The notes under the pieces were generated by a model that saw only the letters and a list, made by a program, of their open reading frames with translations, did no database searches and was not told the DNA's origin. 64,000 nt of DNA. It comes from Kineothrix sp. MSJ-39. GTDB taxonomy: Bacteria; Bacillota; Clostridia; Lachnospirales; Lachnospiraceae. Where the stretch lies: NCBI RefSeq assembly GCF_018917935.1, contig NZ_JAHLPN010000011.1, forward strand, positions 40,066 to 104,065, in the 5' to 3' direction. Of the stretch, positions 1-8,558 are shown piece by piece. A program made the translations under genes and the position numbers. The first letter of the stretch is position 1. Every line of letters starts with the position of its first letter.

Positions 1-651
1 CCTTACGGAGAGAAAACAGCAAGAAACGGAAAATGGCAGCAGGGTCCGGGAATGGATCTGTTTCAAACGGTCAGAAAGCAGTTTGGCGATCTGCCGATTA
101 TTGCAGAAGATCTCGGTTTTCTGACAGACAGTGTGAGAAGGATGCTTGCGGAAAGCGGATATCCGGGCATGAAGGTGCTGCAATTTGCTTTTGACTCCAG
201 GGAGGAAAGCGATTATCTGCCGCATAATTACGAGAGAAACTGTGTGGTATATACAGGCACACATGATAACAACACCGTGATGGGCTGGTATGAGGAACTG
301 ACACCGGAGGATAAAAAGCTGGCGGTTGATTATCTGCATAACGGATATACACCGAAAAAGGAAATCTACTGGGATTACATTGCGCTTGCCATGCGCAGCG
401 TGGCAGATACGTGTATCATTCCGGTGCAGGATTATCTGGGACTCGGAAAAGAAGCGCGGATCAATACACCATCCACACTTGGCGGGAACTGGGTGTACAG
501 ATTACCGAAAAAGACATTTGATGAGGCAAGGATAAAGAAAATCAGACGACTGACGGAGATCTGTGCACGGCTGCCAAAGGAGCAGAAGGCAGAGACAGAA
601 GACAAAGAAGTGAAAGAAACAAAAACAACAAAGGATACATTAGAAAGATAA
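1..651 (+). CDS. malQ: 4-alpha-glucanotransferase, C-terminal part
   Basis: Amylomaltase (GH77) transfers alpha-1,4-glucan segments between maltodextrins in the cytosol. The reading frame is open at the left edge, so the N-terminal half lies outside the window; 216 codons are seen. The stretch IAEDLGFLT and the later YTGTHDNNT match the GH77 acid/base and third catalytic aspartate regions, and the WVYRLP segment near the end is typical. The last ~30 residues are a Lys/Glu/Thr-rich tail that looks non-catalytic. glgP follows after 74 bp with no terminator between, so the two probably form a glycogen/maltodextrin operon. Confidence 0.93.
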   Translation, partial: PYGEKTARNGKWQQGPGMDLFQTVRKQFGDLPIIAEDLGFLTDSVRRMLAESGYPGMKVLQFAFDSREESDYLPHNYERNCVVYTGTHDNNTVMGWYEELTPEDKKLAVDYLHNGYTPKKEIYWDYIALAMRSVADTCIIPVQDYLGLGKEARINTPSTLGGNWVYRLPKKTFDEARIKKIRRLTEICARLPKEQKAETEDKEVKETKTTKDTLER

Positions 652-725
652 CACAGCAGAAATAACAGGGAAAGAATAACACTGCAGAGGTAATCTGCAA
701 AATAACAGAAAAAGAGGAGGCACGC

Positions 726-2975
726 ATGGATTTAAAGACAACTATCGAAAACCGCCTGGGCACAACGATCGCCGGAGCGGATGACAAGGCACTTTACTAC
801 GCTCTGCTCGGACTGACAAAAGAGCTTTGCAGCAAAAAGAAGCCAAATGAAGGAGACAGAAAGGTTTATTATATATCAGCAGAATTTCTGATCGGAAAAC
901 TGTTATCCAACAATCTGATCAATCTTGGCGTCTATGAGGAAGTGAAGACGCTGCTTGCCGAAAACGGCAAGTCACTTGCACAGATCGAGGAAATCGAGCC
1001 GGAACCGTCACTTGGAAACGGCGGACTGGGCAGACTGGCAGCCTGCTTTATCGATTCCATTGCCACACTTGGGCTGAATGGAGAAGGCATCGGACTGAAT
1101 TATCATTATGGACTGTTCCAGCAGAAATTTGTGGATCACAAGCAGCGCGAAGAAAAGAATCCGTGGATCGAAAAGGAAAGCTGGCTCACAAAGACAGACC
1201 TGCATTTTCCGGTACAGTTTAAGGACTTTACAGTAGAATCCACATTATATGACATTGATGTACCTGGATATGACAGTGGTGTCAACAAACTGCATTTATT
1301 TGATATCGATACAGTAGATGAATCACTTGTCAAAGACGGTATTTCCTTTGATAAGAGCGATGTGAAAAAGAACCTGACGCTTTTCTTATACCCGGACGAC
1401 AGTGATAAGGCAGGTCAGCTTCTGCGTATTTACCAGCAGTATTTTATGGTAAGCAGCGGTGCACAGCTCATCTTAAAGGAACTGGCAGACAAAGGGTATG
1501 ATGTCAGATCTTTAAGTGATCATGTGGTGATCCAGATCAATGACACCCATCCTTCCATGGTTATCCCGGAACTGATCCGTTTATTGCAGGAGAAGGGGGT
1601 AGACTTTGAAGAGGCTGCACAGATCGTAGCCAAAACCTGTGCTTACACCAATCATACGATCCTCGCGGAAGCACTGGAAAAATGGCCGGTTTCTTATCTG
1701 GAGGAAGTGGTTCCGCAGCTGATGCCGATCATCCGCAAACTGGATGAAATGGCAAAAGCAAAATATCAGGATGAGCGTGTAGCGATCATTGACAAAGAAA
1801 ACAGAGTTCATATGGCACATATGGATATGCATTACGGCTTCTCCGTAAACGGTGTTGCTGCGCTGCATACAGAGATTCTGAAGAATTCTGAACTCAAGCC
1901 GTTTTATGATATTTATCCTGAAAAGTTTAACAACAAGACAAACGGTATTACATTCCGCCGCTGGCTGCTGCACTGCAATCCGGAACTGGCTGCCTATATC
2001 ACGGAGCTGATCGGTGACGGCTGGAAGAAGGATGCGACAGAACTTGAAAAGCTGCTGGATTTTCAGGCGGATGAAAAGGTACTTGCCCGCTTTATAGAGA
2101 TCAAGAACGGAAAGAAAGCAGATCTGAAAAATTACCTGAAAGAAACACAGAACATTGATATCCCGGCAGATTCCGTATTTGATATCCAGATCAAGAGACT
2201 GCATGAGTATAAGAGACAGCAGATGAATGCGCTGTATATCATTCATAAATATAAGGAGATCAAGGCGGGCAAAAAGCCGAAAACACCTGTGACCATGATC
2301 TTTGGCGCAAAGGCAGCACCTGCCTATATCCTGGCAAAGGACATCATCCATCTGATCCTCTGCCTGCAGGAGCTGATCGACAACGATCCTGAGGTAAGCC
2401 CGTATCTGAAGGTTGTCATGGTAGAGAACTACAATGTGACAAAGGCAGAGCACCTGATCCCTGCCTGTGATATTTCCGAGCAGATCTCCCTGGCAAGTAA
2501 GGAAGCAAGCGGAACAGGCAACATGAAATTCATGTTAAACGGCGCTGTGACACTTGGTACGATGGACGGTGCAAACGTGGAGATCCATGATCTGGTCGGC
2601 GAGGACAATATTTACATCTTCGGTAAGTCCAGTGAAGAAGTCATCCGTCTGTATGATACAGCAGGCTATCATCCACAGGACTACTATGCAGATCCTGAGA
2701 TCGCAGAGCTGGTAGATTTCATTGTCAGCAAGGAGCTGATCCGGATCGGCGATCCTGAAAATCTGGGCCGTTTATACAAAGAGCTTTGCAACAAAGACTG
2801 GTTTATGACACTTCTTGATATCAAAGACTATATTGCAAAGAAAGAACAGATGCTTACAGACTACGAAGACCGCATGGCATGGGCAAAGAAGATGCTCATC
2901 AATACGGCAAAAGCAGGATTCTTCTCATCCGACAGAACGATCGCGGAATACAATCGCGATATCTGGAAGCTGTAG
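726..2975 (+). CDS. glgP: Glycogen/maltodextrin phosphorylase
   Basis: GT35 enzyme that releases glucose-1-phosphate from alpha-1,4-glucans using PLP, in the cytosol. N-terminal hallmark [17 protein letters not shown] is near residue 100, the [10 protein letters not shown] segment near residue 270, and the PLP-lysine motif [15 protein letters not shown] near residue 600. At 749 residues it is somewhat shorter than the ~800+ residue E. coli and animal forms. AGGAGG sits just before the ATG. It lies in a likely operon behind malQ, so MalQ products feed GlgP. A strong terminator follows. Confidence 0.96.
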   Translation: MDLKTTIENRLGTTIAGADDKALYYALLGLTKELCSKKKPNEGDRKVYYISAEFLIGKLLSNNLINLGVYEEVKTLLAENGKSLAQIEEIEPEPSLGNGGLGRLAACFIDSIATLGLNGEGIGLNYHYGLFQQKFVDHKQREEKNPWIEKESWLTKTDLHFPVQFKDFTVESTLYDIDVPGYDSGVNKLHLFDIDTVDESLVKDGISFDKSDVKKNLTLFLYPDDSDKAGQLLRIYQQYFMVSSGAQLILKELADKGYDVRSLSDHVVIQINDTHPSMVIPELIRLLQEKGVDFEEAAQIVAKTCAYTNHTILAEALEKWPVSYLEEVVPQLMPIIRKLDEMAKAKYQDERVAIIDKENRVHMAHMDMHYGFSVNGVAALHTEILKNSELKPFYDIYPEKFNNKTNGITFRRWLLHCNPELAAYITELIGDGWKKDATELEKLLDFQADEKVLARFIEIKNGKKADLKNYLKETQNIDIPADSVFDIQIKRLHEYKRQQMNALYIIHKYKEIKAGKKPKTPVTMIFGAKAAPAYILAKDIIHLILCLQELIDNDPEVSPYLKVVMVENYNVTKAEHLIPACDISEQISLASKEASGTGNMKFMLNGAVTLGTMDGANVEIHDLVGEDNIYIFGKSSEEVIRLYDTAGYHPQDYYADPEIAELVDFIVSKELIRIGDPENLGRLYKELCNKDWFMTLLDIKDYIAKKEQMLTDYEDRMAWAKKMLINTAKAGFFSSDRTIAEYNRDIWKL

Positions 2976-3031
2976 AAAGTTGTGCATGGCTGCGGCGGGC
3001 TGCTAAGCAGCGTTACCGCAATACGTGGCTG

Positions 3032-3071
3032 AAAGAAACGACACTTCTTGGGTGTCGTTTCTTTCTTTTTC
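3032..3071 (+). terminator. Intrinsic terminator of malQ-glgP
   Basis: A 13-bp perfect stem (AAAGAAACGACAC with GTGTCGTTTCTTT) with a short loop, followed by CTTTTT, begins 57 bp after the glgP stop. Confidence 0.9.
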
Positions 3072-3444
3072 CGGGGTAATTTGTCATGTGTGGGGAAATT
3101 TCGCCCAAAAGAGGGAAAATAGTAGTATAAGGATGAATTTGCTGAATGCTGAAAAGAATATTTCGCCTCAAAATGCAAGACGCGGCGAAAATGTATGAAG
3201 TTTTCAGTAGATGTCGCTGCGAACAAGCTTTCTTGTGAATTTTGAAAGGAAAAACAGTGTATCTAGGACGAGATGCACAAAAAATGTATGAAATTTTCAT
3301 AAAAAAGTACGAAAGAAGTTTCTGTTCATTAGTAGAAATCTCTAAAATGTTATGGTATACTGTATTTTGAATAGTGTAAAACTTCCACAGGCAGATTTCT
3401 TTGTGAGACAGTTAATACAAATACTGGAAATAGGGGCGAATGAC
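3072..3444 (+). promoter_or_regulatory. Non-coding region with possible operator and promoter of the SHOCT gene
   Basis: About 370 bp without a credible gene. It holds a 7-1-7 palindrome TATGAAA-T-TTTCATA at about 3287-3301 and a weaker copy (TATGAAG-T-TTTCAGT) about 92 bp upstream, spaced like a paired operator. A -10-like TATACT lies at 3356-3361; no good -35 is seen at 17 bp. The -10 overlaps an in-frame ATG at 3352, which argues that translation of the next gene starts downstream at 3445. Regulator unknown. Confidence 0.4.
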
Positions 3445-4950
3445 ATGCAGGAAAATGTAGGAATGGAAGCTGCAAGAAAAGCAGCAGAAGAAGCAGCAAG
3501 AAAGGCGGCTGCAGCAGCAATTAAAAATACACCGGAGCAGGCTGCACCAAAGAAAGAACAGGCTGCGGGTGATGATAACAGCATTAAATCAGCAGAGGAC
3601 GCGATCAGACAGACTGCCGGACTGAATGCAAAGAAAGCAGCGATCGAGTCCGCTTTCAGAATTGCGGATGAGGCAGCAAGAAAGGCAGCACATGATGTAA
3701 CAGAAAGTACTTCTTCCGAGAAAGATCCGACAAGAAGAGCGTTGGAAGAAGAGACAATCCGTAAAGCAGCCAGTGAGCACACAAGAAAGATCGCAGAGGA
3801 AACAGCCCGAAAGCTTTCCGAAGAGAATATCAAGAAAGCACAGGAGTTTGCAAAGCAATCTGATGAGCGTGTAAAGAAGCTGAAAGAAGAAGTTGCCAAA
3901 AAGACAGAGGCAGAAGGCAAGCAGGCTGTAGAAGCAACTGTCAAAGCTGCTGATCTGAAAGCAAAGCAGACGGTAACAGAGAAGGTACAGCAGGCAGAAG
4001 CAGATGCCAAGAAGATGGTAGATGAAGCACTGCGTAAAGCACAGGAAGAAGCCAAGAAAATGGTGGAAGCTGCAAAGGCAAAGGCAGAAGAAGAAGCGCA
4101 GAAGCAGGTTGCTGATACACGCAAGAAGGCAGAAGAGCAGGCAGCAGCTGCAGTAGAAGCAGCAGTGACAAAGGCAGGCACAGATGCAAGAGCAAAAGAA
4201 GTGGAAGCAGCTAAGGCTGAGGATGCCAAGAATGTACGTGCAGTAGAAGAGTATGTTCAGAAAGAAGCATCTGCTGCAGCTTTGAAGTTTGCCAAGGATG
4301 CTATTGTAAAGATGGAAGAAGAGAAGATCCGTCGTGCAGAGGAAGAAAAGGCAAGACTGGCAGCAGAAGAGAAAGCACGTAAAGAAGCAGAAGAGCGCGC
4401 AAAGAGAGAAGCAGAAGAAGCAGAAAAGCGTAGAATAGAAGAAGAAAAACGCCGCAAGGAACAGGAAGCAAGAGAAAAGGCAGAAGCTGCTGAGAAGGCA
4501 AGAAAAGCAGCAGAAGCACTTCAGTTCCGCAAATATGAAGAAGAAGCAAAGAGACAACAGCAGGCAGCAGCTGCAAAGGCAGCAGCACAGGGTCAGGCTC
4601 CTGCACAGGAACCTGCTAAAACAGTAGATGCAGCCGCAGCCGCAGCAGTAGCAGCCATGAAACAGGGACAGCCGCAGGCACAGCCAAAACCGGCTCCTGC
4701 ACCTGCTCCGGCTCCTGCCGAGAAACCACAGCAGACCGCATCTGCAGCCGCAGCTGCAGCCGCTGCTGCAGCAGCATCACAGGCAGCAGCCAAGAGTGCA
4801 TCTACATCTGATGGCGCAGGAAAGACAATGTCATTGGATGAATTCCAGAAGGCAGCCATGAAGCTGAAGATCTTACTGGACAACGGTATTATTTCTCAGG
4901 CAGAGTTCGATGAAGAGAAAAAGCGTCTCGTAGATTCCATGCAGCTTTAA
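3445..4950 (+). CDS. Ala/Lys/Glu-rich coiled-coil protein with C-terminal SHOCT domain
   Basis: Function unknown. The protein (501 residues) is almost entirely heptad-like A/K/E-rich sequence, predicted as a long alpha-helical coiled coil resembling the TolA middle region, then a Pro/Ala/Gln linker (APAPAPAP near residue 415), a poly-alanine run, and a C-terminal ~40-residue SHOCT module ending LLDNGIISQAEFDEEKKRLV. SHOCT domains are thought to mediate oligomerisation. No signal peptide or membrane segment is seen, so it is probably cytosolic. An in-frame ATG at 3352 is rejected because it overlaps the likely -10 box; the ATG at 3445 follows ATAGGGGCG. Low complexity makes homology calls unreliable outside the SHOCT end. 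Confidence 0.85.
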   Translation: MQENVGMEAARKAAEEAARKAAAAAIKNTPEQAAPKKEQAAGDDNSIKSAEDAIRQTAGLNAKKAAIESAFRIADEAARKAAHDVTESTSSEKDPTRRALEEETIRKAASEHTRKIAEETARKLSEENIKKAQEFAKQSDERVKKLKEEVAKKTEAEGKQAVEATVKAADLKAKQTVTEKVQQAEADAKKMVDEALRKAQEEAKKMVEAAKAKAEEEAQKQVADTRKKAEEQAAAAVEAAVTKAGTDARAKEVEAAKAEDAKNVRAVEEYVQKEASAAALKFAKDAIVKMEEEKIRRAEEEKARLAAEEKARKEAEERAKREAEEAEKRRIEEEKRRKEQEAREKAEAAEKARKAAEALQFRKYEEEAKRQQQAAAAKAAAQGQAPAQEPAKTVDAAAAAAVAAMKQGQPQAQPKPAPAPAPAPAEKPQQTASAAAAAAAAAAASQAAAKSASTSDGAGKTMSLDEFQKAAMKLKILLDNGIISQAEFDEEKKRLVDSMQL

Positions 4951-4985
4951 AAGGTAAAATAGGAAATAGAAATAAGAAGTGTTTG

Positions 4986-5017
4986 AGAGCACCTGTCGAT
5001 AGACAGGTGCTCTTTTT
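4986..5017 (+). terminator. Intrinsic terminator, GATA loop
   Basis: Perfect 12-bp stem (AGAGCACCTGTC with GACAGGTGCTCT) closed by GATA and followed by TTTT. The 90-bp repeated element starts at the next base, so terminator and element may be one unit. Confidence 0.92.
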
Positions 5018-5107
5018 GTTATGGAGACGAGGAAAATGCACGCATTTATGCGATGCATTTGGCGACCGCTAATCAGAGCGAGATTCGAAGAGTGTATCTC
5101 GTCTCTG
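5018..5107 (+). repeat. 90-bp structured intergenic element, copy 1
   Basis: Begins GTTATGG and ends GTCTCTG. The same 90-base layout, with few differences, is found at 14447-14536. Visible structure: nested stems AAATGCA/TGCATTT and CGCAT/ATGCG around a TT loop, then a second stem CGAGAT/ATCTCG. In the other copy the second stem reads CGAAAC/GTTTCG, two compensatory pair changes. No coding capacity is conserved. It lies between a terminator and the PadR promoter. Could be a structured RNA, a palindromic intergenic repeat, or a non-autonomous mobile element. Confidence 0.75.
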
Positions 5108-5169
5108 TGTATGAGAAAGAGTACTTTGTCAGCGTGATCCGTAATTTTTACTAAATATATAATATAGTG

Positions 5170-5219
5170 TTGACAAATAATATTATATGACGTATAGTAT
5201 TACAAAAGATATAATACTA
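5170..5219 (+). promoter_or_regulatory. PadR promoter with overlapping operator
   Basis: TTGACA (5170-5175), 17-bp spacer and TATAGT (5193-5198) form a near-consensus sigma-A promoter. An inverted repeat with perfect 8-bp arms, TAGTATTA (5195-5202) and TAATACTA (5212-5219), spacer 9 bp, overlaps the -10 box and the start of transcription. This fits autorepression by the PadR-type regulator encoded immediately downstream. Confidence 0.8.
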
Positions 5220-5239
5220 CATGGAAAGGAGTAATGCAT

Positions 5240-5566
5240 ATGGTATTCAATACAGGAGCAGCGCTTTTAGATGCGATCGTGCTTGCTGTTGTAGATAAAG
5301 AAGAGATCGGTACCTATGGCTACCGGATCACACAGGATGTCCGTCAGGTACTCGAGATATCAGAATCCACGTTGTATCCGGTTCTGAGGCGGTTGCAGAA
5401 AAGCGGATTTCTGGAAGTTTATGACAGAGAATGTGCAGGCAGGAACCGACGGTATTATAAGACGACAGCGATCGGTAAGGCGCAGCTTTCCGAGTACAGG
5501 AAAGAATGGCTGGGATATGCCGAAAAAATAACTTCGATTTTTGAGGGAGGCAAGAAGGATGAATAA
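5240..5566 (+). CDS. PadR family transcriptional regulator
   Basis: Winged-helix repressor of 108 residues; the segment ISESTLYPVLRRLQKSGFLEVY is the recognition helix and wing region typical of PadR. The ATG at 5240 is preferred over the one at 5234 because AAGGAG (5226-5231) lies 8 bp before it but only 2 bp before the other. It heads a tightly packed four-gene set (PadR, DUF1700, DUF4097, PspC) and overlaps the next gene by 8 bp. Its promoter carries a palindrome, so autoregulation of the whole set is likely. In related Firmicutes such sets respond to envelope stress or antimicrobials; the inducer here is not known. Confidence 0.9.
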   Translation: MVFNTGAALLDAIVLAVVDKEEIGTYGYRITQDVRQVLEISESTLYPVLRRLQKSGFLEVYDRECAGRNRRYYKTTAIGKAQLSEYRKEWLGYAEKITSIFEGGKKDE

Positions 5567-6185
5567 AGATCAATATTTACGAAAATTAGAATACTTGCTA
5601 TCGGATCTGCCGGAAGACGAACGCCGGGAAGCGATGGAGTATTATGTGGAATATTTTGAAGAGGCAGGACCGGAGCGGGAAGCTGAAGTGATCCGCGAAC
5701 TGGGAACGCCTGAGACGGTAGCAGAGACGATCCATAAAGAGCTGGCTGACAAAGGCATTGTACCTTATCAGGCGGAGAAGAAACAGAAAAAGGAAAGAAA
5801 CGGCTGGCAGATCGCATTTATCGTTCTGGTATGTGTGCTTGTATCACCGATAGTGATTCCGATCGGTATTGCACTGCTGGCAGTTGTGATCGCGGTTCTG
5901 GCATGTATTGTTGCATTGATCGTAAGCGTGGTTGTAGCGGTTGTCAGTATCGTAGCAGCTTTCTTTGTAGCAGCGATCCTTTTGTTTGTAGTGGGAATAT
6001 CCAATATGGGACTTCCGCTTGTCGGACTGATGATGATCGGCATCTCCTTCCTGTGCGCGGGACTGTTCCTGCTTTGCGGCTGGGGACTGATCAAGCTCTG
6101 TGCGGTCGTTGTACCGGCAGTGATCAAAGGCTGCATTCATCTGATCGGTATGCTATTTCGCGAAAAGGAGGCGCATAAAGCATGA
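5559..6185 (+). CDS. DUF1700 (HAAS) family membrane protein
   Basis: The first ~65 residues form the helical HAAS/DUF1700 domain (MNKDQYLRKLEYLL, DERREAMEYYVEYFEEAG, ELGTPETVAETI), which usually accompanies PadR regulators. A hydrophobic region from about residue 80 to 195 provides several membrane spans, very rich in Val/Ile/Ala. The start at 5559 overlaps the PadR stop and has GGGAGG 8 bp upstream. It ends in an ATGA overlap with the next gene, indicating translational coupling. The exact biochemical role of HAAS proteins is unknown; a membrane partner of the PadR circuit is a reasonable inference. Confidence 0.88.
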   Translation: MNKDQYLRKLEYLLSDLPEDERREAMEYYVEYFEEAGPEREAEVIRELGTPETVAETIHKELADKGIVPYQAEKKQKKERNGWQIAFIVLVCVLVSPIVIPIGIALLAVVIAVLACIVALIVSVVVAVVSIVAAFFVAAILLFVVGISNMGLPLVGLMMIGISFLCAGLFLLCGWGLIKLCAVVVPAVIKGCIHLIGMLFREKEAHKA

Positions 6186-7117
6186 AAAAATCAACAAAAA
6201 TTGTATTGATCACCGCAGCGGTTTTAGCCGCAGTGGGAATCTTCCTGATACTGATCAGTGTTGCGCTTGGCGGTAACAAACAGTACAGGGAATATGTCAG
6301 GGAAAACGGAGAGGTATCGGTTGTGCTGTTTCCACACAGCTTAAAACTCCGCCTAAGTGCAGGAAACGGAGGACTCAATGTCAGCATGGTAGATGATGAG
6401 GACTGGAATGATATGGACGAGGATGAAGATGATGCTGAAGAAGCGTCAGATAATGAATCCGACGATGCTTCCGATGACGATTCGGATGAAGCCACAGATG
6501 ATGCATGGGATGACACAGAAGAATCGGGAAAAACAATGATAGCTTCCGAAAGCGATCAGATCGAAAAAATCGATCTGGCACTTGATGCAGGAGAGTTTAC
6601 GATTAAGCCAAGCGGGGACAATTCCTTTTATGCAAGTTATGCCGGCGAAAGCAGATTACAGTTTAAAAAACAGAATGGCATGCTCAGTATCCAGACAAAA
6701 ACAAAGACGATAACCTTGTTTGGTGTACATGACACAAATGCAGGCAGTGCAACGATCTATCTGCCGGATCAGGCGTACAAAAAGATTGCAGTTTCCATCG
6801 GAGCCGGAACTGCCGTATCAGAAATGACGCTGCAGGCTGAAAAGGTGGAACTGGAAGTAGGCATGGGAACACTTGAAACTGCAGTGGATGCCTCCCAAAA
6901 ACTGACAGTGGATGTTGGTATGGGAGAAGCAGACCTTACGGTAAATGGCAGTGAAGAGGACTATGATACAGATATATCTGTCGGAGCCGGTGATGTAAAG
7001 TGCGGTTCCCATGACTTCAGTGGCCTATCACAGGAATATACCAAAGACAAGGGAACAGGTAAAAAGCTGGAGATCGATTGTGGCATGGGAAGTGTCAATG
7101 TGGATTTCCTCAGATAA
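6182..7117 (+). CDS. DUF4097-type beta-repeat protein with membrane anchor
   Basis: 311 residues. An N-terminal hydrophobic segment (about 8-30) acts as anchor or uncleaved signal. Residues about 75-115 are a striking Asp/Glu/Ser-rich acidic stretch. From about 125 to the end lies a repetitive beta-strand region with Gly-rich repeats (VGMGTLE, VGMGEAD, VGAGDVK, CGMGSVN), as in the DUF4097 putative adhesin fold. The start overlaps the upstream gene by 4 bp. The beta-helix-like domain probably sits outside the membrane. The acidic insert is unusual and might bind cations. Function unknown; co-expression with PspC and PadR suggests an envelope role. Confidence 0.87.
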   Translation: MKKSTKIVLITAAVLAAVGIFLILISVALGGNKQYREYVRENGEVSVVLFPHSLKLRLSAGNGGLNVSMVDDEDWNDMDEDEDDAEEASDNESDDASDDDSDEATDDAWDDTEESGKTMIASESDQIEKIDLALDAGEFTIKPSGDNSFYASYAGESRLQFKKQNGMLSIQTKTKTITLFGVHDTNAGSATIYLPDQAYKKIAVSIGAGTAVSEMTLQAEKVELEVGMGTLETAVDASQKLTVDVGMGEADLTVNGSEEDYDTDISVGAGDVKCGSHDFSGLSQEYTKDKGTGKKLEIDCGMGSVNVDFLR

Positions 7118-7141
7118 ATAGAAGAAAAGGAGTGTATCAAG

Positions 7142-7342
7142 ATGAACGATAATAATATGAAGAAACTGACAAGATCAAGAGAACACAGAATGATCTGTGG
7201 GGTATGCGGCGGACTTGGCGAGTATTTCGGTGTGGATCCGACGATCATTCGTCTGCTGTTTGCCATATTCGGCTGCACAGGAACCGGGCTGCTTGTTTAT
7301 TTTATTGCAGCGGCGATTATTCCAAACGCGGATGAAATTTAA
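7142..7342 (+). CDS. PspC domain protein
   Basis: 66 residues matching a stand-alone PspC domain: a basic N-terminal LTRSREHRMICGVCGGLGEYFGVDPTIIRLLF motif split over residues 6-37, then one hydrophobic span (about 35-60). PspC proteins are small inner-membrane proteins linked to membrane-stress responses. AAGGAG lies 8-9 bp before the ATG and the gene follows 24 bp after the DUF4097 gene, so it closes the PadR-led operon. No clear terminator is seen after it. Confidence 0.9.
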   Translation: MNDNNMKKLTRSREHRMICGVCGGLGEYFGVDPTIIRLLFAIFGCTGTGLLVYFIAAAIIPNADEI

Positions 7343-7437
7343 GCATTGCAGTTTACTGGCCGCGAATTATAGATGTATCTTTTTCTGGTTCATGTTAAAA
7401 TATCCGAATAATCGGAAATGTGAGAGGGATATTATAC

Positions 7438-8313
7438 ATGAATATATATGAAAAAATCTTTGCCAGACTTGAAGAATTGCATATGAGCCAGCTTGAATTG
7501 TCACGTAGAACAGGCATTGCTACCAGTACAATTAGTGACTGGAGAAAGAAGCAGATTAATCCACAGGCTGATAAACTGGTAGCGATATGTAAAGCACTTG
7601 ATATGTCACTTGTGGATTTGCTTTGCGATGATGAAAATGATGCTGAACGAATGGCAATGGATAGATTCATTGATGAAAAATACATTCTTGAGTTATTTAA
7701 AACATCAGATTATGAAAGCAAAAAAAGAATGGTCAGCTATTTTGATCTGGTAAGGATATGCAGAGAGATTAATGATGATTTAAAGAAAACAAAGAGAGAA
7801 GTCTCGGTTATTCAGGATGTTGATGGAAATAATATTGTAGTAATTCATGATATTAGATTTAAGGGAAAAAGGTCTATTAACTGGAAAGAAGTCAGGGAAT
7901 ATTTAAAAGAATTTGTTGGAGAATTTTATACAATTACGGCTACAGGGGATGCAATTTACATTGGGGCAGATCTGCCGAATGAATATAGCGGTTCCCAGTA
8001 TACGCATAGTATAAAAGGAGCCAATGCTAAGGCAAAAGCAAATGCAGCACAAGGAATTCCTGAATTAATAGAGATTGCTGTCGGAAAACATTTTCGTGAA
8101 AATAACGCGGATAAACATTGGAGAAATGCAAAATATGGTTGGTATAGATATGATTCAAGATTCGCATTACCGGTTTATGGTAAGGATGGAGAGATAGAAA
8201 GGTATAATGTATTTCATGCATCACTGATTGTCAGACATTCTGAAGATGAAAAATTATACTTATATGATATTCTGGATATAAAAAAAGAAACGAGCACCCC
8301 GATTGAGTCATAA
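7438..8313 (+). CDS. XRE-type HTH protein fused to a polyvalent-protein-like C-terminal domain
   Basis: 291 residues. Residues 1-65 are a classical HTH_3 domain (SQLELSRRTGIATSTISDWR). A helical middle part (70-130) follows. Residues about 135-290 (AKANAAQGIPELIEIA, AKYGWYRYDSRFALPVY, YNVFHASLIVRHS, LYLYDILDIKKET) resemble a module I associate with large polyvalent proteins of phages and conjugative elements (LPD/MuF-associated type); this is recognition from memory and moderate only. ATG 7438 is chosen because GAGAGGG lies about 8-12 bp upstream. The gene is AT-rich with ATT/ATA codons, unlike its flanks, suggesting transfer. It could be a repressor, an antitoxin-toxin fusion, or a phage remnant. 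Confidence 0.8.
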   Translation: MNIYEKIFARLEELHMSQLELSRRTGIATSTISDWRKKQINPQADKLVAICKALDMSLVDLLCDDENDAERMAMDRFIDEKYILELFKTSDYESKKRMVSYFDLVRICREINDDLKKTKREVSVIQDVDGNNIVVIHDIRFKGKRSINWKEVREYLKEFVGEFYTITATGDAIYIGADLPNEYSGSQYTHSIKGANAKAKANAAQGIPELIEIAVGKHFRENNADKHWRNAKYGWYRYDSRFALPVYGKDGEIERYNVFHASLIVRHSEDEKLYLYDILDIKKETSTPIES

Positions 8314-8339
8314 GACTGTACACGACAAAAACCCATTTC

Positions 8340-8369
8340 TTCTATATGATAGTACTATAATATATAGAA
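8340..8369. promoter_or_regulatory. AT-rich palindrome behind the XRE gene
   Basis: Arms TTCTATAT and ATATAGAA enclose an inner palindrome ATAGTACTAT. It could be an operator or a weak hairpin; nothing ties it to a particular regulator. Confidence 0.3.
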
Positions 8370-8430
8370 AATGTCAATTCGGATATTTGATGAGACCGTG
8401 TTTTGAGATCCGCCTGCCTGTGCGGCAATC

Positions 8431-8459
8431 TTGACAAATAAAAGCTGCAATACTATTAT
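8431..8459 (+). promoter_or_regulatory. Promoter of valS
   Basis: TTGACA (8431-8436), 17-bp spacer, TATTAT (8454-8459). The expected transcript starts near 8466, about 90 nt before the valS ATG, and runs through a terminator-like hairpin. Confidence 0.8.
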
Positions 8460-8486
8460 ATAAATACGTATGCAGTAGCATAAAAT

Positions 8487-8521
8487 GCCCTTTACTGACA
8501 GACGCGGTAGAGGGCTTTTTA
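8487..8521 (+). terminator. Terminator-like hairpin in the valS leader
   Basis: Stem GCCCTTTAC with GTAGAGGGC (9 pairs, one G-U), 11-nt loop, then TTTTT. It lies between the valS promoter and its ribosome site. No T-box sequence (AGGTGGAACCGCG type) is visible, so any attenuation would work by another mechanism. Confidence 0.7.
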
Positions 8522-8558
8522 TATGACAGGAAATTTGTACAGCAAAAGGAGACAGATC

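Noticed and set aside
1581..2453. Minus-strand open frame of 290 codons inside glgP
   Set aside because: Fully antisense to a clear enzyme gene, Cys/Leu/Phe-rich composition as expected from complement of coding sequence, and no ribosome site.
3342..4557. Several long minus-strand frames opposite the coiled-coil gene
   Set aside because: They are complements of Ala/Lys/Glu codons, giving Ser/Phe/Leu-only low-complexity proteins.
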